In this document: positions 1-8,910 of the stretch, piece by piece
Position numbering within the stretch: position 1 is the first letter of the stretch
Layout: each line of letters opens with the position of its first letter
Assembly: GCF_001592265.1 (NCBI RefSeq)
Contig: NZ_BCWP01000015.1
Coordinates: 1 to 64,000, forward strand
DNA length: 64,000 nucleotides
Source of the DNA: Curvibacter delicatus NBRC 14919
Lineage (GTDB): Bacteria; Pseudomonadota; Gammaproteobacteria; Burkholderiales; Burkholderiaceae_C
Direction: 5' to 3'
Notes under the pieces: model-generated
Databases searched by the model: none
What the model saw: the letters and a program-made list of their open reading frames with translations, nothing else
What the model was told of the DNA's origin: nothing
Translations under genes and position numbers: made by a program

Positions 1-1370
1 TTGCCGGTTGAATGCCCGGCCACATCCACTAGGACATCGATGCCATCGGCGCGGATGCGCTCGGCCAAGGCCTCGTCGCTCATGCCGTTGGTCAACACCC
101 AGTGATCCACATAGCTTTTGTAGCGCTGCGTCACCTGGTCTTCGCGCGCCAGCGTTGCATAGGCAAAGACTTCGACAACCGACCTGTCATGCTGCGACAG
201 CAAGGGTTCCATGAAGTTCTGCGTCGAGTGGGCGCGGAAATCCGGTGACACATAACCTACCTTGAGACGACGCTTGTCGGCAGGCGGGTTGGCATGGGGG
301 CGCCACTGCGCCCTCACCGGTTGCCCGAAACGCCGATCAAACTCGGCGTACCCCTCGTAAACCGCTTCGGCACTGAGGTCCGGGTGGTAATTCAGGGTGA
401 ACAGGTAATTCGAAAAATCGATCCGGTTGTCAGGCTGAAGCTCCAGGGCCTTCTTGAAATAGGCCAAGGAACGGTCAATTTCGCCCAGGCGTTGGTATGT
501 GATGCCAAGATTGTTGAAAGCTTCCGGGTAGTTGGGCTTGAGCTTCAGGGCACGATTCAGGGCATCCAGCCCGGCCTGGAATTCGCCGACTTCCTGCAAC
601 AGATGACCCAGGTTGCAATGCACCTCCGGGTCCAGCGGCAACAGCTGGGCCGACTTGCGCTTGGCGAGCAAGGCCTCATCCAGCTTGCCCTGCGTATGCA
701 GCATGACCCCCAGCGACTTCCAGGCAAAGCCGGAGTCCGGGTATTGGGCAATCAATTCGCGGGCCCGCGCTTCGCCAGCTACCCAGTTGCGCTGGCGGAA
801 CAGCTGGATCAGCTCAACTTGGTCCGCTTCTGAAACCTCCTGCGCGCGCCTGACCTTGCGCTTCTTCTCGGTTTTGGGCTGCGGCTGCGCTGCCGCAGGC
901 TCCCCCGCCTCCATGACCGGCGCGGCAACCGTCGGCGATGCCGTAGACAGCACTTGCGGCGCCTCGGCCAGACGTTCAGCCAAGGCATTGACCATGGCCA
1001 TTTGCACCCCCATCGACTGGGCGATCGGCAGCAGGCTCTGGGCCAATGCTTTCTGATCTGCCCGGATCAGGGCGTCGATATAACTAAACCAGTATTGCGC
1101 CCGTGCCGAATCGGCATTAAGCGCCGCCTCAAAGTAGGGCAAGGCATCCGCCGGCCTGAGCAACTGGATGGCCAACAGCACCCCCAGGTTGTGGCAGGCG
1201 TCCGCGTTGCCTGGCTCCAATGCAAGAACCGCACGGTACGACGCTTCTGCCTCGTCAAACTTCCAGGCCTGATGACTGGCAATCGCCTGCTCCAGCAGGT
1301 CATCAACGGACCGTCCTCCCTGGGAAGTTGGATCGGTGATGTCTGTCATGTCGCAGCTGTCGATTGGCAT
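1..1370 (-). CDS. TPR / SPINDLY-family O-GlcNAc transferase, C-terminal part cut by window edge
   Basis: The minus strand is open from about 1370 to the window's left edge, so some 456 N-terminal residues are visible and the C-terminus is missing. The translation shows a first block of TPR helices (about residues 10-120), an Ala/Pro/Lys-rich linker, a second TPR block with repeats such as PEAFNNLGITYQRLGE, then the start of a SPINDLY (glycosyltransferase family 41) catalytic region with KVGYVSPDFRAHS and, at the edge, DVLVDVAGHSTGN. Family members transfer GlcNAc or similar sugars to protein Ser/Thr. Beside flhDC, flagellin is the likely target, which is an inference from position. Starts at 1370 and 1349 are in frame with each other and neither has a clear ribosome site. 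Confidence 0.85.
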   Translation of the reverse strand, partial: MPIDSCDMTDITDPTSQGGRSVDDLLEQAIASHQAWKFDEAEASYRAVLALEPGNADACHNLGVLLAIQLLRPADALPYFEAALNADSARAQYWFSYIDALIRADQKALAQSLLPIAQSMGVQMAMVNALAERLAEAPQVLSTASPTVAAPVMEAGEPAAAQPQPKTEKKRKVRRAQEVSEADQVELIQLFRQRNWVAGEARARELIAQYPDSGFAWKSLGVMLHTQGKLDEALLAKRKSAQLLPLDPEVHCNLGHLLQEVGEFQAGLDALNRALKLKPNYPEAFNNLGITYQRLGEIDRSLAYFKKALELQPDNRIDFSNYLFTLNYHPDLSAEAVYEGYAEFDRRFGQPVRAQWRPHANPPADKRRLKVGYVSPDFRAHSTQNFMEPLLSQHDRSVVEVFAYATLAREDQVTQRYKSYVDHWVLTNGMSDEALAERIRADGIDVLVDVAGHSTG

Positions 1371-1616
1371 GGAAGAGGTGGCCTGAAATGTACGCCATGA
1401 AGAATAGCGGCGCCACCCCGCCACAAACGGATGAATAGCACCTGATTCCACTCTCATTTCCCCAACCCGACCGGACGCCGTGCAGGAAATTCCCCTACAA
1501 GCCGCCTCCCTCACTTCTCACACCAAGGGCAGCCAGTCGCCGATTCAAGTTTCTTCCGCGATCGACAGAATCAGGTCCATCGCCTCACGGGGCCCGCCCA
1601 CATGAAGGAGCTGAAC

Positions 1617-1943
1617 ATGACCGACGAACAACTGACCGCTGAAATCCGCGAAGCCAATCTGACTTACCTGATGCTGGCGCAAAGCCTGATTCGCAAGGAC
1701 AAGGCCGAAGCCCTGTTCCGCCTGGGCATCTCCGAAGAGTCCGCCGATCTGATTGCCGCCCTGTCTCCCGTTCAGATCTCGAAGATCGCTTCCGGCAACA
1801 TGCTGCTGTGCCGCTTCCGCATGGACGACGACGTGGTCTGGAACCTGCTGACCAACCACACCACGCGCAAAGTTGACAACGATGCTACCACCAAGCTGCA
1901 CGCCAGCATTCTGATGGCCGGCCGCTTCGCCGAATCCATCTGA
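1617..1943 (+). CDS. flhD: Flagellar master regulator subunit FlhD
   Basis: A 108-residue protein matching FlhD. The segment EANLTYLMLAQSLIRKDKAEALFRLGI aligns with the dimerisation core of enterobacterial FlhD in shorter pieces such as NLTYLMLAQ and FRLGI. With FlhC it forms the FlhD4C2 activator of class II flagellar promoters. The start at 1617 is preferred over an in-frame ATG at 1602, because AAGGAG at 1605-1610 is a perfect Shine-Dalgarno six bases before 1617 and lies inside the longer reading. The roughly 245 bases upstream, shared with the divergent glycosyltransferase, must hold the operon promoter, but I see no unambiguous element there. Confidence 0.95.
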   Translation: MTDEQLTAEIREANLTYLMLAQSLIRKDKAEALFRLGISEESADLIAALSPVQISKIASGNMLLCRFRMDDDVVWNLLTNHTTRKVDNDATTKLHASILMAGRFAESI

Positions 1944-1954
1944 GGAGAACCGAC

Positions 1955-2494
1955 ATGGCCACCGCAAAAAGCGTCCTCAACGAATCCCGCGAAATCGAGC
2001 GCGCCGTTGCCCTGATCCAGCTGGGCGCCCGCCTGCAGGTCCTGGAAAGCGAAACCAATCTTTCCTACGAGCGTCTGTTGCGCCTGTACAAGGAAGTGGC
2101 TGGCCGTTCGCCCTCCAAAGGCCAGTTGCCCTTCTCGACCGACTGGTTCCTGACCTGGCAGCCCAACATCCACTCCTCGCTGTTCCTGAATATCTACGAG
2201 CACCTGACCAAGGTCAGCGCGCTGGAGGACATCGACGCCATCATGAAGGCCTACAAGCTCTACAGCGAGCAGATCACGGCCTGTGCCATGGAACCAATCC
2301 TGTCGCTGACCCGCGCCTGGCGTCTGGTCAAGTTCATCGACAACAACATGCTGGGCATGACGCGCTGCTCCAAGTGCGGCGGCCATTACGTGACCGAACC
2401 TTATGAGAACTCGCGCCACTTTGAATGCGGCCTGTGCTCGCCACCGGCACGTGCCGGCAAAAGCACGGCTGCCGGCGGCATCCTGCTGCACTGA
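1955..2494 (+). CDS. flhC: Flagellar master regulator subunit FlhC
   Basis: A 179-residue FlhC, close to the usual 190. The C-terminal half carries the four zinc-binding cysteines as CSKC and, about 20 residues later, CGLC. It follows flhD after 11 bases with an AGGAG ribosome site, so the two are co-transcribed and co-translated. FlhC supplies most of the DNA contacts of the FlhD4C2 complex that switches on the basal-body and export genes found throughout this window. A rho-independent terminator begins 30 bases after the stop, separating this operon from motA. Confidence 0.97.
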   Translation: MATAKSVLNESREIERAVALIQLGARLQVLESETNLSYERLLRLYKEVAGRSPSKGQLPFSTDWFLTWQPNIHSSLFLNIYEHLTKVSALEDIDAIMKAYKLYSEQITACAMEPILSLTRAWRLVKFIDNNMLGMTRCSKCGGHYVTEPYENSRHFECGLCSPPARAGKSTAAGGILLH

Positions 2495-2499
2495 AGTGC

Positions 2500-2526
2500 T
2501 CAAAGACGCCAATTAAATGCCGATAA
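2500..2526 (+). promoter_or_regulatory. Candidate sigma-28 (FliA) promoter for motAB
   Basis: TCAAAGAC (2500-2507), an 11-base gap, then GCCGATAA (2519-2526), a perfect FliA -10 element. The spacing equals that of the stronger flgM promoter in this window. Initiation near 2533 would fall inside the flhC terminator hairpin, leaving a leader of about 120 bases before motA. Confidence 0.55.
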
Positions 2527-2548
2527 AGGGTCCTTAGGGGCCCTTTTT
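2525..2548 (+). terminator. Rho-independent terminator after flhC
   Basis: AAAGGG (2525-2530) pairs with CCCTTT (2541-2546) around a short inner stem, followed by a T run ending at 2548. It overlaps the last two bases of the candidate sigma-28 -10 box for motA. Confidence 0.75.
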
Positions 2549-2651
2549 CACGTTTGGCGCACGGGCTGAATCCCCTAGAATGGTTTGATCTGATTCATCA
2601 GTTTGGTTACTTTTCCCCAGCTGCAACCCTCAACTCTGACACCGCACCAAC

Positions 2652-3512
2652 ATGACAGTCATCATCGGTTATGCCGTCGCCATGGGTTGCATCTTCGGCG
2701 TCTACATCCTGCACGGCGGCAACATTGGCGTGATCCTGACCGCCCTGCCCTTCGAACTGATCACGATCTTCGGTGGCGCCCTCGGCGCCTTCGCCGTCAA
2801 CAACCAGCCCAAGGTTCTCAAGGCCACCATCGCCCTGTTGCCGCAGGCCCTGAAAAGCTCCATCTATACCAAAGAACGGTATCTGGAGCTCATGGCCCTG
2901 CTGTATGACATCCTGCAAAAGGCCCGCAAGGAAGGTCTGATGGCGATTGAGAAGGATGTGGAGAACCCGCACGAATCACCCATCTTCCAGAAATACCCGA
3001 CTGTGGGCAATGACCACCATGTGGTCGAGTTCATGACCGACTACCTGCGCATGATGGTGTCCGGCAACCTCAATGCCCATGAGATCGAATCTCTCATGGA
3101 CAGCGAAATCGACACCCATCACCAGGAAGCCCACGCACCGGTGGCGGCGCTGGCCCGCCTGGCTGGCGCTTTGCCCGCCTTTGGTATCGTGGCTGCCGTG
3201 CTGGGTGTGGTGAACACCATGGGCTCGGTGGGACAACCTCCTGCCGTGCTGGGCGGCATGATCGCCTCGGCGCTGGTCGGCACCTTCCTGGGCATTCTGC
3301 TGGCCTATGGCGTGGTGGAACCCTTGGGGGGCCTGCTGGAGCAGAAATCGGAAGACAGCGCCAAGGAACTCCAGTGCATCAAGACCACATTGCTGGCCAG
3401 CATGCAAGGCTATAACCCGTCGACCGCCATTGAGTTTGGCCGCAAAGTCCTCTTCTCGACCGAACGCCCGACCTTCCTGGAACTGGAAAGCCATGTCCGT
3501 GGCAAGAAATAA
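2652..3512 (+). CDS. motA: Flagellar stator protein MotA
   Basis: A 286-residue MotA with four membrane segments. The first two lie near the N-terminus (residues 1-55) and the last two near residues 165-230, separated by a charged cytoplasmic loop that contacts the rotor protein FliG. With MotB it forms the proton-conducting stator. It follows the flhC terminator and a candidate sigma-28 promoter, which would make it a late (class III) gene, as motAB is in enterobacteria. motB starts 17 bases after its stop. Confidence 0.97.
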   Translation: MTVIIGYAVAMGCIFGVYILHGGNIGVILTALPFELITIFGGALGAFAVNNQPKVLKATIALLPQALKSSIYTKERYLELMALLYDILQKARKEGLMAIEKDVENPHESPIFQKYPTVGNDHHVVEFMTDYLRMMVSGNLNAHEIESLMDSEIDTHHQEAHAPVAALARLAGALPAFGIVAAVLGVVNTMGSVGQPPAVLGGMIASALVGTFLGILLAYGVVEPLGGLLEQKSEDSAKELQCIKTTLLASMQGYNPSTAIEFGRKVLFSTERPTFLELESHVRGKK

Positions 3513-3529
3513 GACCCCGCAAGAGTGAT

Positions 3530-4459
3530 ATGGCTTCCGACGCGAAAAAGCTCCAGCCCATCATCGTCAAGAAGGTCAAGAAGGGCGGCCACGCTGCCCA
3601 TGGTGGCGCCTGGAAAATTGCCTATGCCGACTTCGTGACGGCCATGATGGCGTTTTTCCTGCTGATGTGGCTGCTGGGCTCCACCACCGAAGGCGACAAG
3701 AAAGGCATTGCGGAATTTTTCAGCGCCCCGATGAAAGTGGCCATGGCAGGCGGCAGCGGCACGGGTGCCAGCAACTCCATCTTGCCCGGCGGTGGCGCCG
3801 ACCTGACGCAAATGGTCGGTCAGGCCCGCCAGGGCGACAGCAAGGAACTGGCGCAGAAAAAGAAGGAACAGGAAGCCATTCGGGCGGAGGCAGCCAAACA
3901 AGATGCCAAAAAAATGGCACCCCTGAGCGCCAAGATCAGTGGCATCATCTCCAACAATCCGAGGCTGGCCGAGTTCAGCTCCCAGATCCGGCTGCAAACC
4001 ACACCCGACGGGCTGCAAATCCAGATCGTCGATGACCAGAAACGCCCGATGTTCGACACCGGCAGCGCCGTGGTGAAGCCCTATATGCGCGACATTCTGC
4101 GGGAAATCGGCACGGCGCTCAGCGGGGTCGAGAACAAGATCAGCCTTGACGGCCACACCGACCGGGCCCCCTATGGCAGCGGCGAACGCGGCTACAGCAA
4201 CTGGGAGCTGTCGGCCGATCGCGCCAACGCCTCTCGCCGGGAACTGGTGGCTGCCGGCATGCCGGACGACAAGGTGGCGCGTGTGGTCGGCCTGGCCTCC
4301 AGCATCTTGCTGGAGCCGGACCAGCCACTGAGCCCGGTCAACCGCAGAATCAGTATCATTGTCATGACCCGTGAAGCCGAAGAACGCCTTCTGGGCACTG
4401 GCCGTACGCCGGTATCATCCCTTTCCAACACCGATGCCGGGGAAACTGCCACAAGATGA
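3530..4459 (+). CDS. motB: Flagellar stator protein MotB
   Basis: A 309-residue MotB. A basic N-terminal tail is followed by one membrane helix (about residues 30-50) that starts AYADFVTAMMAFF and contains the essential proton-carrying aspartate, here Asp34. A plug/linker region leads to an OmpA-like peptidoglycan-binding domain (about residues 140-285) with the LDGHTDRAPYG loop. It anchors the stator to the cell wall and works with MotA encoded directly upstream. Confidence 0.97.
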   Translation: MASDAKKLQPIIVKKVKKGGHAAHGGAWKIAYADFVTAMMAFFLLMWLLGSTTEGDKKGIAEFFSAPMKVAMAGGSGTGASNSILPGGGADLTQMVGQARQGDSKELAQKKKEQEAIRAEAAKQDAKKMAPLSAKISGIISNNPRLAEFSSQIRLQTTPDGLQIQIVDDQKRPMFDTGSAVVKPYMRDILREIGTALSGVENKISLDGHTDRAPYGSGERGYSNWELSADRANASRRELVAAGMPDDKVARVVGLASSILLEPDQPLSPVNRRISIIVMTREAEERLLGTGRTPVSSLSNTDAGETATR

Positions 4460-4529
4460 CAAATCCGTGCATCATCCAAACCGTCCATCCTTGCGATAAT
4501 CAGGCTAAACGCCATTGAAAGGGTCACTT

Positions 4530-4919
4530 ATGGCCAATCCGCTCCGATTTCTTGTTGTTGACGACTTTTCCACCATGCGGCGAATTGTCCGCAATCTGCT
4601 CAAAGAGAGCGGATTCAGTGAAGCCGATGAGGCTGAAGACGGTGTTGTTGCCCTGCAAAAGTTGCGCAATGGCAACTTCGACTTCGTCGTCAGCGACATC
4701 AATATGCCGAACATGAACGGCTTCCAGCTGCTGGCCGAGATCAAGAAGGATGAGAAGCTGAAGCACATCCCGGTTCTCATGGTCACCGCCGAGGCGCGTA
4801 AAGAAGACATCGTGCTGGCAGCCCAGCAAGGCGCCGCCGGCTATATCGTCAAGCCGTTCACCAAAGCAACCCTGGAAGACAAGCTGATCCACATTCTCAA
4901 GAAAACGGGATTGCAGTAA
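4530..4919 (+). CDS. cheY: Chemotaxis response regulator CheY
   Basis: A single receiver domain of 129 residues, very close to enterobacterial CheY ([18 protein letters not shown]). It has the acidic pair Asp11/Asp12, phospho-acceptor Asp56 in [10 protein letters not shown], a Thr in VTAEA and the conserved Lys in YIVKPF. Phospho-CheY binds FliM to switch rotor direction. The ATG at 4530 has an AAAGGG ribosome site six bases upstream; an in-frame TTG at 4515 lies before that site and is unlikely. cheA, cheW and receptor genes are not in the window. Confidence 0.97.
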   Translation: MANPLRFLVVDDFSTMRRIVRNLLKESGFSEADEAEDGVVALQKLRNGNFDFVVSDINMPNMNGFQLLAEIKKDEKLKHIPVLMVTAEARKEDIVLAAQQGAAGYIVKPFTKATLEDKLIHILKKTGLQ

Positions 4920-4921
4920 CC

Positions 4922-5566
4922 ATGGAAACCAGCGACGCCACCCAAGGTGCCGGTGAAGCCGAAAACTCCGATGTCCACCACAAGATCGGCCAGCTGACGC
5001 GTCAGTTGCACGACACGCTGCGTGAATTGGGGATGGCCGAAAAGCTCCGCGGCAGTGCCGAGGAATTGCCGGACGCCAAAAGCCGCTTGTCCTACATTGC
5101 AAAATTGACGGGCGAAGCGGCAGAAAAAGTCCTGAACCGGGTCGATCAGGCCAAGAACCAGCACGATTACATTGCCGCCGAGACCCGTCGCGTCAAGGCC
5201 TTGATGGTGCAGGACCCGGTTGCCGCCGTGGCCAAAGGTCACATCATGAATTTCCTGACGGACATGGAGCAGTCCAGCCAGGCCATCGACCAGCACCTGA
5301 CCGAAATCATGATGGCCCAGGATTTCCATGACCTCACAGGGCAAGTGATTGCCCGCGTCGTCAACCTGGCTACGACCATTGAAGATCAACTGGTGAGCTT
5401 GCTGATCCAGACGGCACCGCCCCATACAGTGGTTGCCAAGCCGTCAACGCCCTCGGTGGAAGGTCATCCCGTCCTGCAAGGGCCGGTCATCAACCCCGAA
5501 GGCAATACCGAAGTGGTCACCAGCCAATCCGAAGTCGACGACCTGCTCGCCAGCCTCGGTTTCTGA
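4922..5566 (+). CDS. cheZ: CheY-phosphate phosphatase CheZ
   Basis: A 214-residue CheZ that starts two bases after the cheY stop. The long helical hairpin typical of CheZ covers most of residues 20-170. The central QDFHDLTGQV segment carries the catalytic Gln that positions water for CheY-phosphate hydrolysis, and the C-terminus EVDDLLASLGF is the usual CheY-binding helix. It ends the chemotaxis signal made by the neighbouring cheY product. Confidence 0.96.
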   Translation: METSDATQGAGEAENSDVHHKIGQLTRQLHDTLRELGMAEKLRGSAEELPDAKSRLSYIAKLTGEAAEKVLNRVDQAKNQHDYIAAETRRVKALMVQDPVAAVAKGHIMNFLTDMEQSSQAIDQHLTEIMMAQDFHDLTGQVIARVVNLATTIEDQLVSLLIQTAPPHTVVAKPSTPSVEGHPVLQGPVINPEGNTEVVTSQSEVDDLLASLGF

Positions 5567-5577
5567 TCTTGCCGACC

Positions 5578-5622
5578 GGCCGGCCTCCAAGCGGAAAGTA
5601 GCCGGCCAAACCCCCTCTTTTT
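5578..5622 (+). terminator. Possible terminator hairpin after cheZ
   Basis: GGCCGGC (5578-5584) is complementary to GCCGGCC (5601-5607), with a TTTTT run about ten bases further on (near 5618-5622). The T run is displaced from the stem, so this is a weak intrinsic terminator candidate separating motAB-cheYZ from flhB. Confidence 0.35.
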
Positions 5623-5653
5623 GACCTTTAGTTTGCCGAGTCGGTAACGACAA

Positions 5654-5678
5654 TGGTGGGAACTTCACCGTCCCACCA
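5654..5678 (+). promoter_or_regulatory. Inverted repeat abutting the flhB start codon
   Basis: TGGTGGGA (5654-5661) and TCCCACCA (5671-5678) form a perfect 8-bp stem with a 9-base loop that ends two bases before the flhB ATG. No Shine-Dalgarno sequence is visible in the loop or stem. The hairpin would occupy the ribosome landing site. Confidence 0.5.
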
Positions 5679-5680
5679 CC

Positions 5681-6832
5681 ATGACATCGAGCAGTCAGGA
5701 TCGCAATCTTCCCGCCTCGGAACGCAAGCTGCAGAAAGCGCGCTCCGAGGGCCAGGTTGCGCGCTCGACCGACCTGACGCACCTGGCTGTGCTGGGCACC
5801 GGCGCCGCGGCCGTGATGACGCTGTCGCCCCTTCTTTTTGAACGCCTCAAGCTGGGCCTCAGCCAGCAACTCTCCTTCGACGCCACCACGGTCCTGCACC
5901 CTGACACCATGCTCACCCGCCTGCAGGACATGGTGCTGGCCGGGCTCGTGGGCAGTGTCGTATTTGCCGCCATCGTCACGGCAGCCATCATCCTCAGCGC
6001 CATCACCGCTGGCGGCTGGGTTGCCAGCCTCAAACCAGTCATGCCCGACCTGAGCCGGCTCAGCCCGCTGAAAGGCATTTCGGGCCTGTTCTCGAAGAAG
6101 AAACTGGCCGAGATCGTGAAGATGACGGTGGTCTCGCTGATTCTGGTCGTCATTGCGGCCACCTTCCTGAAGTCCAGCATCGACAGCATTGCCGCCCTCA
6201 TCCTGCAGCCCTCCAGCTCGGCGCTCCGGCATCTGATGGACTGGCTGTCCACCGGCATGGGCTTGCTGCTGCTGGTGATCCTGGTAGTGGCCATGATCGA
6301 CCTGCCGCTGCAGAGTTTCCTGCATAAGTCGCAACTCAAGATGTCACTTCAGGAAGTGAAGGACGAACACAAGGAATCCGACGGCAACCCGCAAATGAAG
6401 GGGAAGATGCGCGCCAAGCAGCGAGAGATGGCTCAGCGTGGCAGCATCCGCGCCGTCCCCAAGGCCGATTTCGTGGTCATGAACCCGACCCACTACGCCG
6501 TGGCCATCCAGTACGACGAGACCACCATGGGTGCGCCACGTGTCATTTCCAAGGGCGCTGATCTGCTGGCCATGAAGATCCGCGACATCGCCAAGGCCCA
6601 CGACATCCCGGTGCTGCAGTCCCCCCCGCTGGCGCGCGCCTTGTACGCCAACGCCGAGCTGGATGAAAACATTCCCGCCACCCTGTACGCCGCCGTTGCG
6701 CAGGTGCTGGCCTATGTTTACCGCCTCAAAGCCGCCATGCGCGGTGAAGGCCCCATGCCGGATGAAGTGCCAGAGCCCTTCGTTCCACCCGAACTTGATC
6801 CCCTGGCCAAACAGACCGTCACCGCATCATGA
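5681..6832 (+). CDS. flhB: Flagellar export switch protein FlhB
   Basis: A 383-residue FlhB: four membrane segments in the N-terminal two-thirds, then a cytoplasmic domain with the autocleavage site NPTH near residue 268. Cleavage there switches export from rod/hook substrates to filament substrates. The start is fixed because no other start codon lies in frame between an upstream stop at 5645 and 5681, yet it has no visible Shine-Dalgarno and directly follows a perfect inverted repeat. The stop overlaps flhA by four bases (ATGA), so flhB-flhA-flhF are translationally coupled. Confidence 0.97.
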   Translation: MTSSSQDRNLPASERKLQKARSEGQVARSTDLTHLAVLGTGAAAVMTLSPLLFERLKLGLSQQLSFDATTVLHPDTMLTRLQDMVLAGLVGSVVFAAIVTAAIILSAITAGGWVASLKPVMPDLSRLSPLKGISGLFSKKKLAEIVKMTVVSLILVVIAATFLKSSIDSIAALILQPSSSALRHLMDWLSTGMGLLLLVILVVAMIDLPLQSFLHKSQLKMSLQEVKDEHKESDGNPQMKGKMRAKQREMAQRGSIRAVPKADFVVMNPTHYAVAIQYDETTMGAPRVISKGADLLAMKIRDIAKAHDIPVLQSPPLARALYANAELDENIPATLYAAVAQVLAYVYRLKAAMRGEGPMPDEVPEPFVPPELDPLAKQTVTAS

Positions 6833-8910
6833 ACCAGCAATTCAAAACACTGCAGCATTGGTTTGGCAGCAACGCATCGATGCTGCAAGGCGTCGCCGCC
6901 CCCATGCTGGTCGTCGCCATCCTGGCCATGATGGTCCTGCCGCTGCCCGCCTGGCTGCTCGATGTGTTCTTCACCATCAACATCTCCGTCGCCCTGATGG
7001 TCATGATGGTCGCCGCCTACATGCTGCGTCCGCTGGACTTTGCCGCTTTTCCCTCGGTGCTGCTGCTCACCACCTTGATGCGCCTGTCGCTCAACGTGGC
7101 TTCCACCCGGGTGGTGCTGCTGGAAGGCCATACCGGTGCCGGTGCCGCAGGTGCCGTGATCGAGGCCTTCGGCCACTTCCTCATCGGCGGGAACTTTGCG
7201 GTCGGTCTGATCGTGTTCGCCATTCTGGTGGTCATCAACTTCGTGGTGGTCACCAAGGGTGCCGAACGTATTGCCGAAGTGTCGGCCCGTTTTGCGCTGG
7301 ACGCGATGCCGGGCAAGCAGATGGCTGTCGACGCCGACCTCAGCGCCGGCACCATCGACGAGAAAGAAGCCAAGCGCCGGCGTGCTGAAGTGGCCGAAGA
7401 GGCCGATTTCTTCGGCTCCATGGACGGTGCTTCCAAATTCGTGCGTGGCGATGCCGTTGCCGGCATCTTGATTCTGTTCATCAACATCATTGGTGGCCTC
7501 ATCGTCGGCATGGCTCAGCACGGCCTGAGCATTGGTCAGGCCGCCGACAGCTACATCCTGCTCGCGGTCGGTGACGCCCTGGTGGCCCAGATCCCCGGCC
7601 TGCTGATTTCCGTGGCCGCGGCCATGGTCGTTTCCCGTGTGGGCAAGGAACACGACCTCGGTCGCCAGATCGTGCACCAGATGTTCGTTTCGCCGCGCGT
7701 GCTGGGCATCACCGCCACCATCATGGGCGTGCTGGGCGTCATCCCCGGCATGCCGCATGTCGTGTTCCTGATGATTGCCGCCATTCTCGGCTACGTGGCC
7801 TGGGTGCTGGCCCATAAGCCGCCAGAGCCTGAGCCGAAAGAGGAGAAACCGGCAGCGGCCCACGACGGCGAAGCCAGCTGGGACGATCTGCAGCCCGTGG
7901 ACCAGTTGGGCCTGGAACTCGGTTACCGCCTCATCACGCTGGTCGACAAGAACCGCCAGGGCGACCTGCTGACCCGCATCAAGGGGGTACGCCGCAAGTT
8001 CGCCCAGGAAGTCGGCTTTTTGCCGCCACCGGTCCATGTGCGCGACAACCTCGAACTCAAACCCAGCGGCTATCGCATCACCTTGCGCGGCGTCATCGTC
8101 GGCGAAAGCGAAGCCTTCCCCGGCATGTACCTGGCCATCAACCCGGGTGGTATCACCACGCCGCTGCTGGGCACCGCCACGACCGACCCGGCTTTCGGAT
8201 TGCCGGCGCACTGGATCGACGAACGACAGAAGGAAGCGGCGCAAATGGCCGGCTTTACCGTGGTTGATTCCGAGACTGTGATGGCCACTCATTTGTCACA
8301 CTTGATGCAAGTCCACGCGGCCAAATTGCTGAGCCGCACCGAGACCCAGCAACTGGTGGAGCATGTCAGCAAACTGGCGCCGAAATTGATCGAAGAAGTA
8401 GTTCCCAAAATGGTGTCGATTGCCGTCTTCCAGAAAATCCTGCAGCTGCTGCTGGAAGAGTCGGTGCACATCCGCGATATCCGCACCATCATCGAATCGA
8501 TCGCCGAGCATGCAGGCATCACCTCCGATCCGGCCGAGCTGGCACGCCGTGTGCGGGTGGCCCTGTCGCCGGCCATCGTGCAACAGATCTACGGCCCCTC
8601 GCGTGAACTCAACGTCATCGCCATCGATCCGCCGCTGGAACGGCTGCTGGTCCAGGCTTTGAGCAATGCCAGCGGCCCGGCGCTCGACCCCGGCGTGGCC
8701 GACATGCTGAGCCGCACGGCCGCCGAAATGGCACTCAAGCAGGAAGAAATTGGCGTGCCGGCTTGCCTGCTGGTACCCGACACCATCCGCAACGCCATCG
8801 CACGACTTGTGCGCCGCGTTGCCCCCCGTCTGCAGGTTCTCGCGCACAGCGAGATCCCTGAAACCCACACCATCCGTATTGGCCCGATTCTGAGAGGCGC
8901 AACATCATGA
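6829..8910 (+). CDS. flhA: Flagellar export gate protein FlhA
   Basis: A 693-residue FlhA, the usual length. About eight membrane helices occupy residues 1-320, including the FHIPEP-family signature region (FAAFPSVLLLTTLMRLSLNVASTR) between helices, given here only as its key piece LRLSLNVASTR-like. A large cytoplasmic substrate- and chaperone-docking domain forms the rest. It is the export gate of the flagellar type III secretion apparatus and works with FlhB. Four-base ATGA overlaps join it to flhB upstream and flhF downstream. Confidence 0.97.
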   Translation: MNQQFKTLQHWFGSNASMLQGVAAPMLVVAILAMMVLPLPAWLLDVFFTINISVALMVMMVAAYMLRPLDFAAFPSVLLLTTLMRLSLNVASTRVVLLEGHTGAGAAGAVIEAFGHFLIGGNFAVGLIVFAILVVINFVVVTKGAERIAEVSARFALDAMPGKQMAVDADLSAGTIDEKEAKRRRAEVAEEADFFGSMDGASKFVRGDAVAGILILFINIIGGLIVGMAQHGLSIGQAADSYILLAVGDALVAQIPGLLISVAAAMVVSRVGKEHDLGRQIVHQMFVSPRVLGITATIMGVLGVIPGMPHVVFLMIAAILGYVAWVLAHKPPEPEPKEEKPAAAHDGEASWDDLQPVDQLGLELGYRLITLVDKNRQGDLLTRIKGVRRKFAQEVGFLPPPVHVRDNLELKPSGYRITLRGVIVGESEAFPGMYLAINPGGITTPLLGTATTDPAFGLPAHWIDERQKEAAQMAGFTVVDSETVMATHLSHLMQVHAAKLLSRTETQQLVEHVSKLAPKLIEEVVPKMVSIAVFQKILQLLLEESVHIRDIRTIIESIAEHAGITSDPAELARRVRVALSPAIVQQIYGPSRELNVIAIDPPLERLLVQALSNASGPALDPGVADMLSRTAAEMALKQEEIGVPACLLVPDTIRNAIARLVRRVAPRLQVLAHSEIPETHTIRIGPILRGATS

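Noticed and set aside
4492-4499. TGCGATAA before cheY, close to a sigma-28 -10 box
   Set aside because: No TAAA-like element at the right distance; cheY is more simply read from the motA transcript.
6718-8292. Minus-strand open frame of 524 codons, very His/Asp/Gly-rich
   Set aside because: Exact shadow of flhA codons; no domain or ribosome site.
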